Below, one piece after another: positions 1-7,635 of a stretch of DNA of 64,000 nucleotides; the first letter of the stretch is position 1; each line of letters starts with the position of its first letter. The position numbers and the translations under genes were made by a program. The stretch lies in NCBI RefSeq assembly GCF_904067045.1, contig NZ_CAJFDC010000011.1, positions 1 to 64,000 on the forward strand. The letters are read 5' to 3'. The notes beneath the pieces are model-generated. The model ran no database searches, was not told where the DNA came from, and saw only the letters and a program-made list of their open reading frames with translations. The DNA is from Pseudomonas sp. FEN (GTDB lineage Bacteria > Pseudomonadota > Gammaproteobacteria > Pseudomonadales > Pseudomonadaceae).

Positions 1-16
1 CATATAGTTTCCTTCC
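1..16 (-). promoter_or_regulatory. Ribosome-binding site and ATG of a gene running off the left edge
   Basis: On the minus strand AAGGAAACTATATG places a Shine-Dalgarno element (AAGGA) six bases before an ATG whose last base is position 1. It lies about 90 bases beyond the end of the MFS-like gene on the same strand, so the leuS2/MFS operon probably continues with a third gene outside the window. Nothing of that product can be read here. Inference from signal and spacing only. Confidence 0.5.
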
Positions 17-107
17 CATAAGAGCGCTTTCGCGCAGGTTGAGCACAGCGCATTAAAAACCTATAGACCAGCAACATGATATATTTTGCTTAGCCCCTTG
101 CTCGATG

Positions 108-1231
108 CTATTGCGACTTGAGTGTCAATTTCTCAACACACAAGCAATGTACCTTGAACAAAATCAATGCACCACCAGCTATAGCTATTACCTGCCATTC
201 ACTGATAGAGATGCGAGCAAATACCTTGACTATATGAATCAACGAGATCAAACACACTTGCATCGCTGCCAGCACGGCTACCACTAGCAGACGGCTGAGG
301 GTGTCATACGTTTGCGCAAGACTTGCAACTATCGACGACATGACCAGTGTACTTGTGCTTCCCAACCCAAATACGGCTGCAGCCAGTAGCAGAGAATCCT
401 CGGTAGCGTTGCCAGCAAGCCAATACCCGATGGCGCAAAGGCGAGCAACGCCACGATTAATAGCCTCTCATCACAGACCCTCAACCGGGACAACAGCGCT
501 ACACTGGTCAAAACACCGAGGATATAGAATCCGGTAATGCCGGGGACACTGCCCCACCAATGCTGCGCATCAAGTCCCGCCCAATAATGGAGTGACAGAT
601 TGAAATAATTGGCCGCGAACGCTGCAAGCATATAGCAGCACAAGTTATAGATCGAAAGCGATTTACCGAGAACCAGCAGTTGTTTGATGCTGACACGCTG
701 GGTCTTTGCAGTACCGACAAATGTGCTGAGGTAGAGCAAAGGCACAATTGTGGCAAATGCATAGGCTAGCGACAGCCAGACTCGGGACTGCTGCTCCGAG
801 AGCCAGCCCAGAGCGGCATACCAGACCAGAGATTCAATATTGATGATCAGCACCAACACCGATGCAAGCAATTTGCCGTGTTCTCCCTTGGAGACCTCGC
901 GCATCGCAAAATAGAAACTCGATGAGGCAATAAGCCCCGAGCACAGCGCTTCTGGAATAGTCCACACAATACCGGTCGACAATACGCAGAGCACCAGTAG
1001 TATCTTGACCACCAGGGCCACCTGCACTACTCGCTCACAACTAGCCCCCATTAGAGGAACCAACACTACTGCCAGACAGCCCGACAAATAGAATGCCAGA
1101 ATTCCCTGAGAGGTGAAGGTAATACTGGTAATGCTCAAGTAAAGCAGGGTGATTCCGCCATGAAGGGAAATCATGCCACACATAAACAATGCGAAGATAA
1201 CTCTGACCTGAAGGTGAAATTTATTATTCAT
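108..1231 (-). pseudogene. MFS-like membrane transporter, frameshifted
   Basis: The N-terminal 270 or so residues are a string of hydrophobic segments broken by short charged loops, the pattern of a major facilitator permease. The frame that begins at the ATG runs into an unlikely Trp/Arg-rich tail and stops near 329. Restoring one base near 408-415 rejoins the neighbouring frame, which continues GLLAGNATEDSLLLAAAV and then STSTLVMSSIVASLAQTY to a stop at 108, giving a plausible protein of about 374 residues. So this is either a real one-base deletion or a sequencing error. It lies directly downstream of the leucyl-tRNA synthetase on the same strand, with a 102-base gap. An exporter role is inferred from that position; no substrate can be named. 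The start has only a weak purine-rich leader. Base composition is AT-richer than the rest of the window. Confidence 0.6.
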
Positions 1232-1249
1232 AATTTCTTTTCTTGAGGC

Positions 1250-1289
1250 GATAGGTATACTATCTTTTAGATCGAGACAAATCTCGATC
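1250..1289. other. Two adjacent inverted repeats between leuS2 and the MFS-like gene
   Basis: GATAG-N5-CTATC (1250-1264, with GTATAC at its centre) is followed by a perfect 8-bp hairpin, GATCGAGA-CAAA-TCTCGATC (1270-1289). No T-run follows on the minus strand, so a simple intrinsic terminator is unlikely. It could be an operator, an mRNA processing stem or an attenuator between the two genes. The symmetry is seen; the function is unknown. Confidence 0.5.
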
Positions 1290-1333
1290 CTACAAATATC
1301 AGTTGCCCCTCGCGTATTATCTGCAATCTCGGC

Positions 1334-3787
1334 TCAGGTTTCATGACTGCCTAGGAAATTCACGATTTGGTTTGGCACATATATCACTTTGGTCACTGCA
1401 TACCCTTTCAGGGCATCAAATACTTTGTTTCGAGCCAGATCGACATCAATCAGCTCCTCACCTGTTCCCTCCATCAGATCGTCCATATATTTACCATTGA
1501 TGTAGATCCGAGTCGCCCTGACATGGATCACCCGCGCCACGGGCCATTGTACATAGTCGATATTGTGATAGCCCAAACGTTCCCAGATTTCAGAACACAC
1601 ATGAGGGGCGAAGGGGAACAGGGCCTTCACAAAGTCGGCACCTATACGTTCGAAAAAATAGTCCTTTTGTTTCTCGGCCTGATTCAGGAACTCCATAAAT
1701 GCAGCAATCGCGGTATTGAAGTTCAAGGTCACAAAGGACGCATCGACCTTGGATAGGGTTTTTCCCCACTGAATATCCAGCGGGTGCCGGTCCGAATCCG
1801 TAAATTGGTCGTGAGAAGCGTCGGATTCAAGACCGTCGGTAAAAATGTTCAGCACCCTATTAAGGAACCGCTTACATCCCTTTATACCCTTGACATCCCA
1901 CTTTTTACTCTGCCCGAGCGGCCCCATGAACATCATATAGATACGGAAGGTATCGACCCCGAACTCACGAATGATGTCGTCTGGTACGACCACGTTTAGA
2001 AGGGATTTTGACATTTTTGTATTGAAAACCTGTAACTCGTGATCGCTATTCCTTAACCAGTATTTGCCGGCCCGATACTCCGCTTCATCCACCGCTACTA
2101 TCCGGCCGGTCCCATCCTTGAATGCATCGGCAGTCACCAACCCCTGATTATAGAGCGTCTTGAAGGGTTCATCGAAACTCACCAACCCGACATCGAAAAG
2201 CACCTTGTGCCAAAATCTGGCATAGAGCAGGTGCATGGTCGCATGGGCCGCCCCGCCAACATAAAGATCAACCTGCTTCCAGTACTCAACACTTGCGACA
2301 GAGAACGGTTCGGCCTCGTTATGCGGATCCATAAACCGCAGGAAATACCAACACGATCCAGCCCATCCAGGCATGGTGTCAGTGACCCGGTATAGCGGGT
2401 TATCCGCAGTATCTTTGCAGTTCACCCAGTCCTGCGCGCGCTGCATCGGACTGGTACCGTCGGCGCTTGGGAGGAAACTCTCGACCGTCGGCAACTCGAT
2501 CGGCAGCTCTCCACGGCTAGCCGCAACCAAGTTACCGTGACGGTCCCGGTATAGTGGAAAAGGCTCACCCCAGTACCTCTGCCTAGAAAACAGCCAGTCG
2601 CGCATTCTGTAACGAACCCTGCTGACAGCCCCATGACTGCCTATGAGTTCGGCTTCGATCCGCGCACGAGCTTCGTATCTGGAGAGACCGCTAAAAACCC
2701 CGGAGTTTTTGAGGCAGTCCCGCATATCGACCTCATCGAGAACAGAAATGTGGGGCAAACCAAATTGCTTGCACAAAGACGTGGCTTTAGGATCAGTTTC
2801 TGGAATAGAGAATATCGCCTGCTCTCTACCATCGAACGTCAGGTAGTTGACGACATAAATGGGCAGCAGTGCTCCCGTCAGTGGATGACGTACGTGGCGC
2901 TGCAAAGACAGGCCGTCTACCGTGACCTTTGGATCCTGCAAGTCGGCAATCCGGGTGAAGAGGTCACTGTCATGAACCCGGCAAAGCTCTTTTACGTAGG
3001 GGTGTTCAGTACACAGAAATACGGCGTTGGTGCCATAAAGTGTTTCGGCTTCTGAGACAAACAAAGTGAGAGAACTGGCTGCGTCCTCCCGCACGAGGAG
3101 ATCGATATCGATACCCTCGGTACGCCCGATCCAATCACGCTGCATTTTTTTGACTGATTCCGGCCAATCAAGCTGATCCAAATCTGCTAACAAGCGCTCA
3201 GCGTATTCAGTGATTTTCACCATCCATTGCTTTAGCGGCTTTTTGATGCAGGGGTGATCACCACGCTCAGAACGCCCATCAATAACCTCTTCGTTCGCCA
3301 GAACAGTTTGAAGGGCCTCACACCACCAAACATTTTCCTCTTTCTCATACACCAAACCACGCTCATACAATTTGAGAAAAAGAAACAGAGTCCACCGATA
3401 GTATTTTTTATCAGATGTATTGATTTCCCGGTCCCAGTCATAGCTTAAGCCCATCAGCATAAGCTGTCGCTTGAAGTTCTGGCAGTTTGTCCGTGTCACT
3501 TCGGAGGGGTGCACACCGGTCTTTATCGCATATTGCTCTGCAGGCAAGCCGAATGCATCCCAGCCCATAGGGTGCAGCACGTTGAATCCTTCCATTCTTT
3601 TTTTGCGCGCAACAATATCTGTTCCGATGTAACCGACGGCATGACCAACATGCAAACCATGGCCCGACGGATAGGGAAACATATCAAGCACATAATAAGG
3701 AGGCTTATCGACAAAATTATCGACGGCGAATACATTACCTTCCGCCCAGCGCCGCTGCCACTTACTTCTAAACTGATCGTTATCCAT
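1334..3787 (-). CDS. leuS2: Second-copy leucyl-tRNA synthetase with eroded CP1 editing site
   Basis: Class I synthetase charging tRNA-Leu, about 817 residues. The start is set at the ATG that puts NDQFRSKWQ at the N-terminus as in the family; an upstream TTG would add 16 residues but has no ribosome-binding site. The HIGH element is HVGH (about 46-49) in YVLDMFPYPSGHGLHVGH, and KMSKS lies at about 591-595; the WLFSRQRYWGEP block, anticodon-binding region and C-terminal domain are present. The YVLDMFPYPSG/AEQYAIKTG signature is that of Gram-positive and other non-gamma-proteobacterial LeuRS, whereas Pseudomonas housekeeping LeuS reads YCLSMFPYPSG, so this is a transferred paralogue. In CP1 the threonine-rich TTRPDT is VSEAET (about 244-249), and the HDQRD block ends in Ala (about 335) where the family has its universal Asp. 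Proofreading is therefore probably lost. The likely role is resistance to a LeuRS inhibitor; the downstream MFS-like gene fits, but this is inference. Confidence 0.9.
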   Translation of the reverse strand: MDNDQFRSKWQRRWAEGNVFAVDNFVDKPPYYVLDMFPYPSGHGLHVGHAVGYIGTDIVARKKRMEGFNVLHPMGWDAFGLPAEQYAIKTGVHPSEVTRTNCQNFKRQLMLMGLSYDWDREINTSDKKYYRWTLFLFLKLYERGLVYEKEENVWWCEALQTVLANEEVIDGRSERGDHPCIKKPLKQWMVKITEYAERLLADLDQLDWPESVKKMQRDWIGRTEGIDIDLLVREDAASSLTLFVSEAETLYGTNAVFLCTEHPYVKELCRVHDSDLFTRIADLQDPKVTVDGLSLQRHVRHPLTGALLPIYVVNYLTFDGREQAIFSIPETDPKATSLCKQFGLPHISVLDEVDMRDCLKNSGVFSGLSRYEARARIEAELIGSHGAVSRVRYRMRDWLFSRQRYWGEPFPLYRDRHGNLVAASRGELPIELPTVESFLPSADGTSPMQRAQDWVNCKDTADNPLYRVTDTMPGWAGSCWYFLRFMDPHNEAEPFSVASVEYWKQVDLYVGGAAHATMHLLYARFWHKVLFDVGLVSFDEPFKTLYNQGLVTADAFKDGTGRIVAVDEAEYRAGKYWLRNSDHELQVFNTKMSKSLLNVVVPDDIIREFGVDTFRIYMMFMGPLGQSKKWDVKGIKGCKRFLNRVLNIFTDGLESDASHDQFTDSDRHPLDIQWGKTLSKVDASFVTLNFNTAIAAFMEFLNQAEKQKDYFFERIGADFVKALFPFAPHVCSEIWERLGYHNIDYVQWPVARVIHVRATRIYINGKYMDDLMEGTGEELIDVDLARNKVFDALKGYAVTKVIYVPNQIVNFLGSHET

Positions 3788-3889
3788 ATCGGACCACCAC
3801 GCTTTTCCAAAAGCTTTTATGGATTCGTCGCACAAAAATGAAAATGGCTACACGCCAAATCGTTTCGCACGGATAAACTTTTCGTCTAT

Positions 3890-3941
3890 GAAAAACACTC
3901 TAGATGTAGAAAAAACACTCTGTCAACCGCTAATTTGACAG
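3890..3941 (-). promoter_or_regulatory. Operator-like palindrome and 20-bp direct repeat upstream of leuS2
   Basis: CTGTCAA-N8-TTGACAG (3920-3941) is a perfect 7-bp inverted repeat and supplies a consensus TTGACA -35 on the minus strand. Towards leuS2 the block AAAAACACTCT occurs twice with a 20-base period (from 3891 and 3911). No good -10 hexamer is seen at 16-18 bases. This could be the promoter/operator of the leuS2 operon. Confidence 0.35.
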
Positions 3942-4394
3942 CAAAACAATAAGCACAGCCATCAACCATCTAGTTTTTACCAAGAAATAGCTCTATATCG
4001 TGGGCAACATGCCGACCAGAGGGGCTGAGCCCTCGGAAACCATAATTTATTTCAGAGTATTTCCAAGTTGAGAAGTACTCAAGCCTTACGAAAATCACAA
4101 CTGACCCGATACGTTTTTAAGACTAAGGAAGAAGCAATTTCCGCAACACTCAGCAAACCCGAGATAATCTATAAAGATATAGGAAAAGAGAAAACATTCT
4201 TGAGAAAACACACCAAATCTTGCAGGAAAACTCGCACAGCAAAGATCAAGAAATATGAGAAACATGAGGAGCGAATCGAGGTCGCACTCGACGTTAACTG
4301 CTAACCTCCAATGTTATGAATTGATTTATTCACCTGTTAATCCAGAGTTAATCGCCACTCACCAGCATCGCTCCGATTCTTCTGGAGATCCTGT
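3942..4394. other. AT-rich non-coding stretch at the island boundary
   Basis: I see no supported gene here. One Lys-rich frame of 78 codons (4068-4304) begins at a TTG without a ribosome-binding site and looks like chance. Composition shifts from AT-rich to the GC-rich Pseudomonas pattern between about 4.3 and 4.4 kb. This marks the right edge of the foreign block, but no tRNA, integrase or flanking direct repeat is visible. Confidence 0.5.
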
Positions 4395-5414
4395 ATGCCG
4401 AATGCCCGCGCGCTCGTCCTCGGTAGCCTGTTCCTGGCCACTTCCCTTCCCGTGTTGTCCAATGCTGCCGAAGGGCCGGCCTATGGCGCGGAACTGCAAG
4501 GCTTCGAATACCCCTACCCGGTGCAACACTTCGCGTTCCAATCCCAGGGCAAGTCCCTGCAGATGGGCTACATGGATGTCCCGCCCAGCGGCAAGGCCAA
4601 CGGCCGGAACATCGTGCTGATGCACGGCAAGAACTTCTGCGCCGCTACCTGGGACTCGTCGATCAAGGCCCTGAGCGACGCCGGCTACCGCGTGATCGCC
4701 GCGGACCAGATCGGTTTCTGCACCTCCAGCAAACCCGACAACTACCAGTACAGTTTCCAGCAACTGGCGAACAACACCCACGCCCTGCTGGAAAAACTCG
4801 GCATCGCGAAAACCCTGGTCCTGGGGCATTCCACCGGTGGCATGCTGGCCACCCGCTATGCCCTGCTCTACCCGCAACAGGTCGAACGCCTGGCGCTGGT
4901 CAACCCCATCGGCCTGGAGGACTGGAAAGCCCTCGGCGTACCTTACCGGACCGTCGATCAATGGAATGAGCGCGAGCTGAAACTCAATGCCGCGGGCATC
5001 CGCAATTACGAACGCACTACCTACTATGCCGGCCGCTGGAAACCCGAGTTCGAGCGCTGGGTCGATATGCTCGCCGGCCTCAACAAAGGTCCCGGTCACG
5101 TCGCGGTGGCCTGGAACTCGGCGCTGATCTACGACATGATCTTCACCCAGCCGGTCTATTACGAGTTCAAGGACCTGAAGATGCCCACCCTGTTGCTGAT
5201 CGGCACCGCCGACACCACGGCCATCGGCAGTGATATCGCGCCACCCGAGGTCAAGGCGCGCCTCGGTCACTACGACATGCTGGGCAAGCAGGTGGCGAAA
5301 CTGATCCCGCAATCAACCCTGGTGGAGTTCCCCGGACTGGGCCACGCGCCGCAGATGGAAGAACCGGCACGCTTCCACAAGGCCCTGCTCGGTTGGCTTG
5401 CCAGCAAACAATAA
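4395..5414 (+). CDS. Secreted alpha/beta-hydrolase
   Basis: A 339-residue alpha/beta-hydrolase-fold enzyme. The N-terminus (MPNARALVLGSLFLATSLPV to about residue 25) is a signal peptide, so the protein is probably periplasmic. The nucleophile elbow is GHSTGG with Ser146. The HGKNFCAATW segment supplies the oxyanion region, DQIGFCTSSKP follows, and GLGHAPQMEEP near the C-terminus carries the likely catalytic His. GGAGA precedes the start. The stop is 14 bases before the next gene, so the two may be co-transcribed. The substrate cannot be told from sequence; similar proteins are annotated as generic hydrolases or haloperoxidase-like enzymes. It is the first gene with ordinary GC-rich Pseudomonas codon use to the right of the AT-rich block. 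Confidence 0.85.
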   Translation: MPNARALVLGSLFLATSLPVLSNAAEGPAYGAELQGFEYPYPVQHFAFQSQGKSLQMGYMDVPPSGKANGRNIVLMHGKNFCAATWDSSIKALSDAGYRVIAADQIGFCTSSKPDNYQYSFQQLANNTHALLEKLGIAKTLVLGHSTGGMLATRYALLYPQQVERLALVNPIGLEDWKALGVPYRTVDQWNERELKLNAAGIRNYERTTYYAGRWKPEFERWVDMLAGLNKGPGHVAVAWNSALIYDMIFTQPVYYEFKDLKMPTLLLIGTADTTAIGSDIAPPEVKARLGHYDMLGKQVAKLIPQSTLVEFPGLGHAPQMEEPARFHKALLGWLASKQ

Positions 5415-5428
5415 TGAGGAAACAGCGC

Positions 5429-6382
5429 ATGACCCTACGGATCGCGGTAATCGATGACTGGCAAGGCGTGGCCGCCGAGGCCGTGGACTGGAGTGCCTTG
5501 AGCCACGTGGGCCAGGTGAGTTTTCTCCACGACTACCCGGCCGATACCGCCACCATGGCCGAGCGCCTGGGCGGTTTCGAAGTGATCTGCGTGATGCGCG
5601 AGCGCAGCCCGTTCAACGAGGCGCTGCTGCGCCAACTGCCGCGCCTGAAGCTGCTGGTGACCGGCGGCATGCGCAATGCCGCCCTCGATATCAAGGCCGC
5701 CAATGCCCTCGGTATCCAGGTCTGCGGTACCGACAGCTACAAGCACGCGGCACCGGAGCTGACCTGGGCGCTGATCATGGCCGCCAATCGCAATCTCCTC
5801 AAGGAGGCCAACGCGCTGCGCGCCGGACACTGGCAGCAGGGCCTGGGCGGCGACCTGTATGGCAAGACCCTGGGCATTCTCGGCCTGGGCAGCATCGGCC
5901 AGCGCGTCGCCGGCTACGGCAAGGCATTCGGCATGCGGGTCATCGCCTGGAGCGAGAACCTTAGCGCCGAACGAGCCGCCGAATCCGCCGTGGAGTACGT
6001 CAGCAAGGCCGAACTGTTCAGTCAGGCCGACCTGCTCTCCGTGCACCTGGTGCTCAGCGAACGCTCCCGCGGCCTGGTGGACGCCCAGGCGCTGAGCTGG
6101 ATGAAGCCCTCGGCCTACCTGATCAACACCGCGCGCGGGCCGATCGTCGACGAACAGGCGCTGATCAGCGCACTTGAATGCGGCAAGCTGGCCGGCGCCG
6201 CCCTCGACGTCTTCGAACAGGAACCGTTGCCGGCCAACCACCCGTTCCGCACCCTGGACAACGTCCTGGCAACGCCCCACGTCGGCTACGTCAGCCAGAA
6301 CAACTACCGGCTGTTCTACAACCAGATGATCGAAGACATCCAGGCCTGGGCCAGCGGCCAGCCGATCCGGCTGCTGAGTTAA
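5429..6382 (+). CDS. D-2-hydroxyacid dehydrogenase family protein
   Basis: A 317-residue NAD(P)-dependent dehydrogenase of the D-isomer-specific family. The start is the ATG preceded by AGGAAACAGCGC; an earlier in-frame codon would overlap the upstream hydrolase. The Rossmann motif GLGSIGQRVAGYG lies in the middle of the protein. NTARGPIVDEQAL carries the conserved substrate/cofactor loop, followed by the DVFEQEPLP Glu and the HVGYVSQ catalytic His near the C-terminus. It is of the size and type of phosphoglycerate dehydrogenase-like oxidoreductases, but serA proper is usually longer with an ACT domain, so serine synthesis is unlikely. It probably forms a short operon with the hydrolase. The substrate is not identifiable. 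Confidence 0.85.
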   Translation: MTLRIAVIDDWQGVAAEAVDWSALSHVGQVSFLHDYPADTATMAERLGGFEVICVMRERSPFNEALLRQLPRLKLLVTGGMRNAALDIKAANALGIQVCGTDSYKHAAPELTWALIMAANRNLLKEANALRAGHWQQGLGGDLYGKTLGILGLGSIGQRVAGYGKAFGMRVIAWSENLSAERAAESAVEYVSKAELFSQADLLSVHLVLSERSRGLVDAQALSWMKPSAYLINTARGPIVDEQALISALECGKLAGAALDVFEQEPLPANHPFRTLDNVLATPHVGYVSQNNYRLFYNQMIEDIQAWASGQPIRLLS

Positions 6383-6496
6383 GCACCTGTCGGCCCGCCT
6401 GGAGCCATAAATAAGCACCTCCATCCCAGCCCCGCGCCTTCGTTTACTCGCTCCTGAAGTGTCGTCACCTCCGACGGCACGCTCAGGAGAACGCGC

Positions 6497-7306
6497 ATGA
6501 CCCGAACGCCCTTCGAACTCGGCGGCTGGAGCCAGACCCTCAGCCGCGAACCCCTGCCGCATTTCACCCAGATGATGTACGGCATGGTGACCAACCTCGA
6601 CGGCCTGACCACCGGCACCGCCGGCACCCCCGGCTGGAGCCCCGCCACGTCAACCGCCCCGCGTCCGCACGATTACACCGGCAAGGTACTCTGGACCTAC
6701 GGCGGCGGCCTCTGCTCGCCGAAAGCCAAGCCCGCCAACCAGGACGAGATCGATCTCATCGTCAACGCGACCCTCGACAAAGGCTGGGATGGCGTCGACT
6801 TCGACGACGAGTGCCAGATGAACATCCCGAACGTCATCACGGCCATGAGGATCCTCAAGCGGCAGGGCAAACAGACCCGCTTCGGCTTTATCTCGGGCTA
6901 CACCTACAACACTCCCACCAGCAGCAACGGCATGGCCCTGAACGACAAGGTGCGGCAAGTGGTGCAATCCGGACATTGCGACCAGCTCGTGCACTATTGC
7001 TACGCCAGCCGGATGTGGACCGATGCCGAAATCGAGCGCTATGTGGGACAGTCCCTGGAGCGCACCCTCGCCCATGGTGCAAATACCGGACAACTGATCC
7101 TGGCGCTGACCAGCCGTGGCCTGACCGATCACAACCTGCGGCTGTTCCTCGACCAGGTGATCCAGAAACAGATCGGCGGGCTCTATATCTGGGCGTACCA
7201 TCAACTGCTGCCCAGCCATCAATGCACCATCCTTGAGCGCCTGGGCTTCGAACCTGCGCCAGCGGGGTGCGGCCGTTCCGGGACGATCGTCCATGACCCG
7301 CTGTGA
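6497..7306 (+). CDS. GH18-type glycosidase domain protein
   Basis: A 269-residue protein with the glycoside hydrolase family 18 signature DGVDFDDE at residues 98-105, in which Glu105 would be the acid catalyst and the alternating Asp residues the supporting triad. It lacks an obvious signal peptide. Upstream strands contain MMYGMVTNLDG and LWTYGGGL; the later YIWAYHQLL fits the last barrel strand, where GH18 enzymes carry an aromatic residue lining the substrate cleft. CAGGAG lies seven bases before the ATG. GH18 members act on GlcNAc-containing polymers (chitin, N-glycans, sometimes peptidoglycan). The lack of a signal peptide and the small size leave the substrate open. It directly precedes the alpha-glucan locus, but a functional link is not shown. 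Confidence 0.75.
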   Translation: MTRTPFELGGWSQTLSREPLPHFTQMMYGMVTNLDGLTTGTAGTPGWSPATSTAPRPHDYTGKVLWTYGGGLCSPKAKPANQDEIDLIVNATLDKGWDGVDFDDECQMNIPNVITAMRILKRQGKQTRFGFISGYTYNTPTSSNGMALNDKVRQVVQSGHCDQLVHYCYASRMWTDAEIERYVGQSLERTLAHGANTGQLILALTSRGLTDHNLRLFLDQVIQKQIGGLYIWAYHQLLPSHQCTILERLGFEPAPAGCGRSGTIVHDPL

Positions 7307-7635
7307 CATAGATCAACCGCGCTGTATTTTTCCGACATTCGTCTAAACAACGCCTCTCACGGCGGCGACATCTCTCCTACACTGACTTCGGGCCTGCCGA
7401 CCGCTCAGTCATTTCGCTGCAAAAAAGTCGAAACTTCTGAAACAGCGGTCGGTCAGGTTAAAGGTAGGGCCTCTGTTCCGGGTGTTTTGCGGGCAGTTGC
7501 TCCCCCACTCTTTCTTGCCTCCGTGCGACGGGCACTCTTGGCCCTGCCGCACGGAAACAGCGTGTCCGACCAAAGGAAGGGGTTTGGGCACACTGTGTGA
7601 AAGAAGAACCAGATCAAATAAAATGGGAGAGACAC
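7307..7635 (+). other. Long leader region upstream of glgA
   Basis: No gene is seen here. Near the left end, GTGACATAGATCAA (7304-7317) matches an ANR/FNR box at 8 of 10 informative bases, which is too weak to call. The rest includes an RpoS-like -10 and a long 5' leader with several short self-complementary stretches but no clear riboswitch. Confidence 0.4.
7377..7383 (+). promoter_or_regulatory. RpoS-like -10 element upstream of glgA
   Basis: CTACACT is an exact match to the extended -10 consensus CTAYRCT of sigma-S promoters. It would give a leader of about 250 bases before glgA. Stress-phase expression of alpha-glucan genes makes this plausible, but a seven-base match in GC-rich DNA is weak evidence. 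Confidence 0.3.

Noticed and set aside
3788..4060. T-box leader for the leucyl-tRNA synthetase
   Set aside because: No recognisable T-box bulge sequence or specifier/antiterminator arrangement, and T-boxes are rare in this phylum.
4068..4304. 78-codon Lys-rich open frame
   Set aside because: TTG start without ribosome-binding site in AT-rich DNA, and no domain or neighbour supports it.
7304..7317. ANR/FNR-like box before glgA
   Set aside because: Only 8 of 10 informative bases match and it overlaps the stop of the GH18 gene, over 300 bases from glgA.
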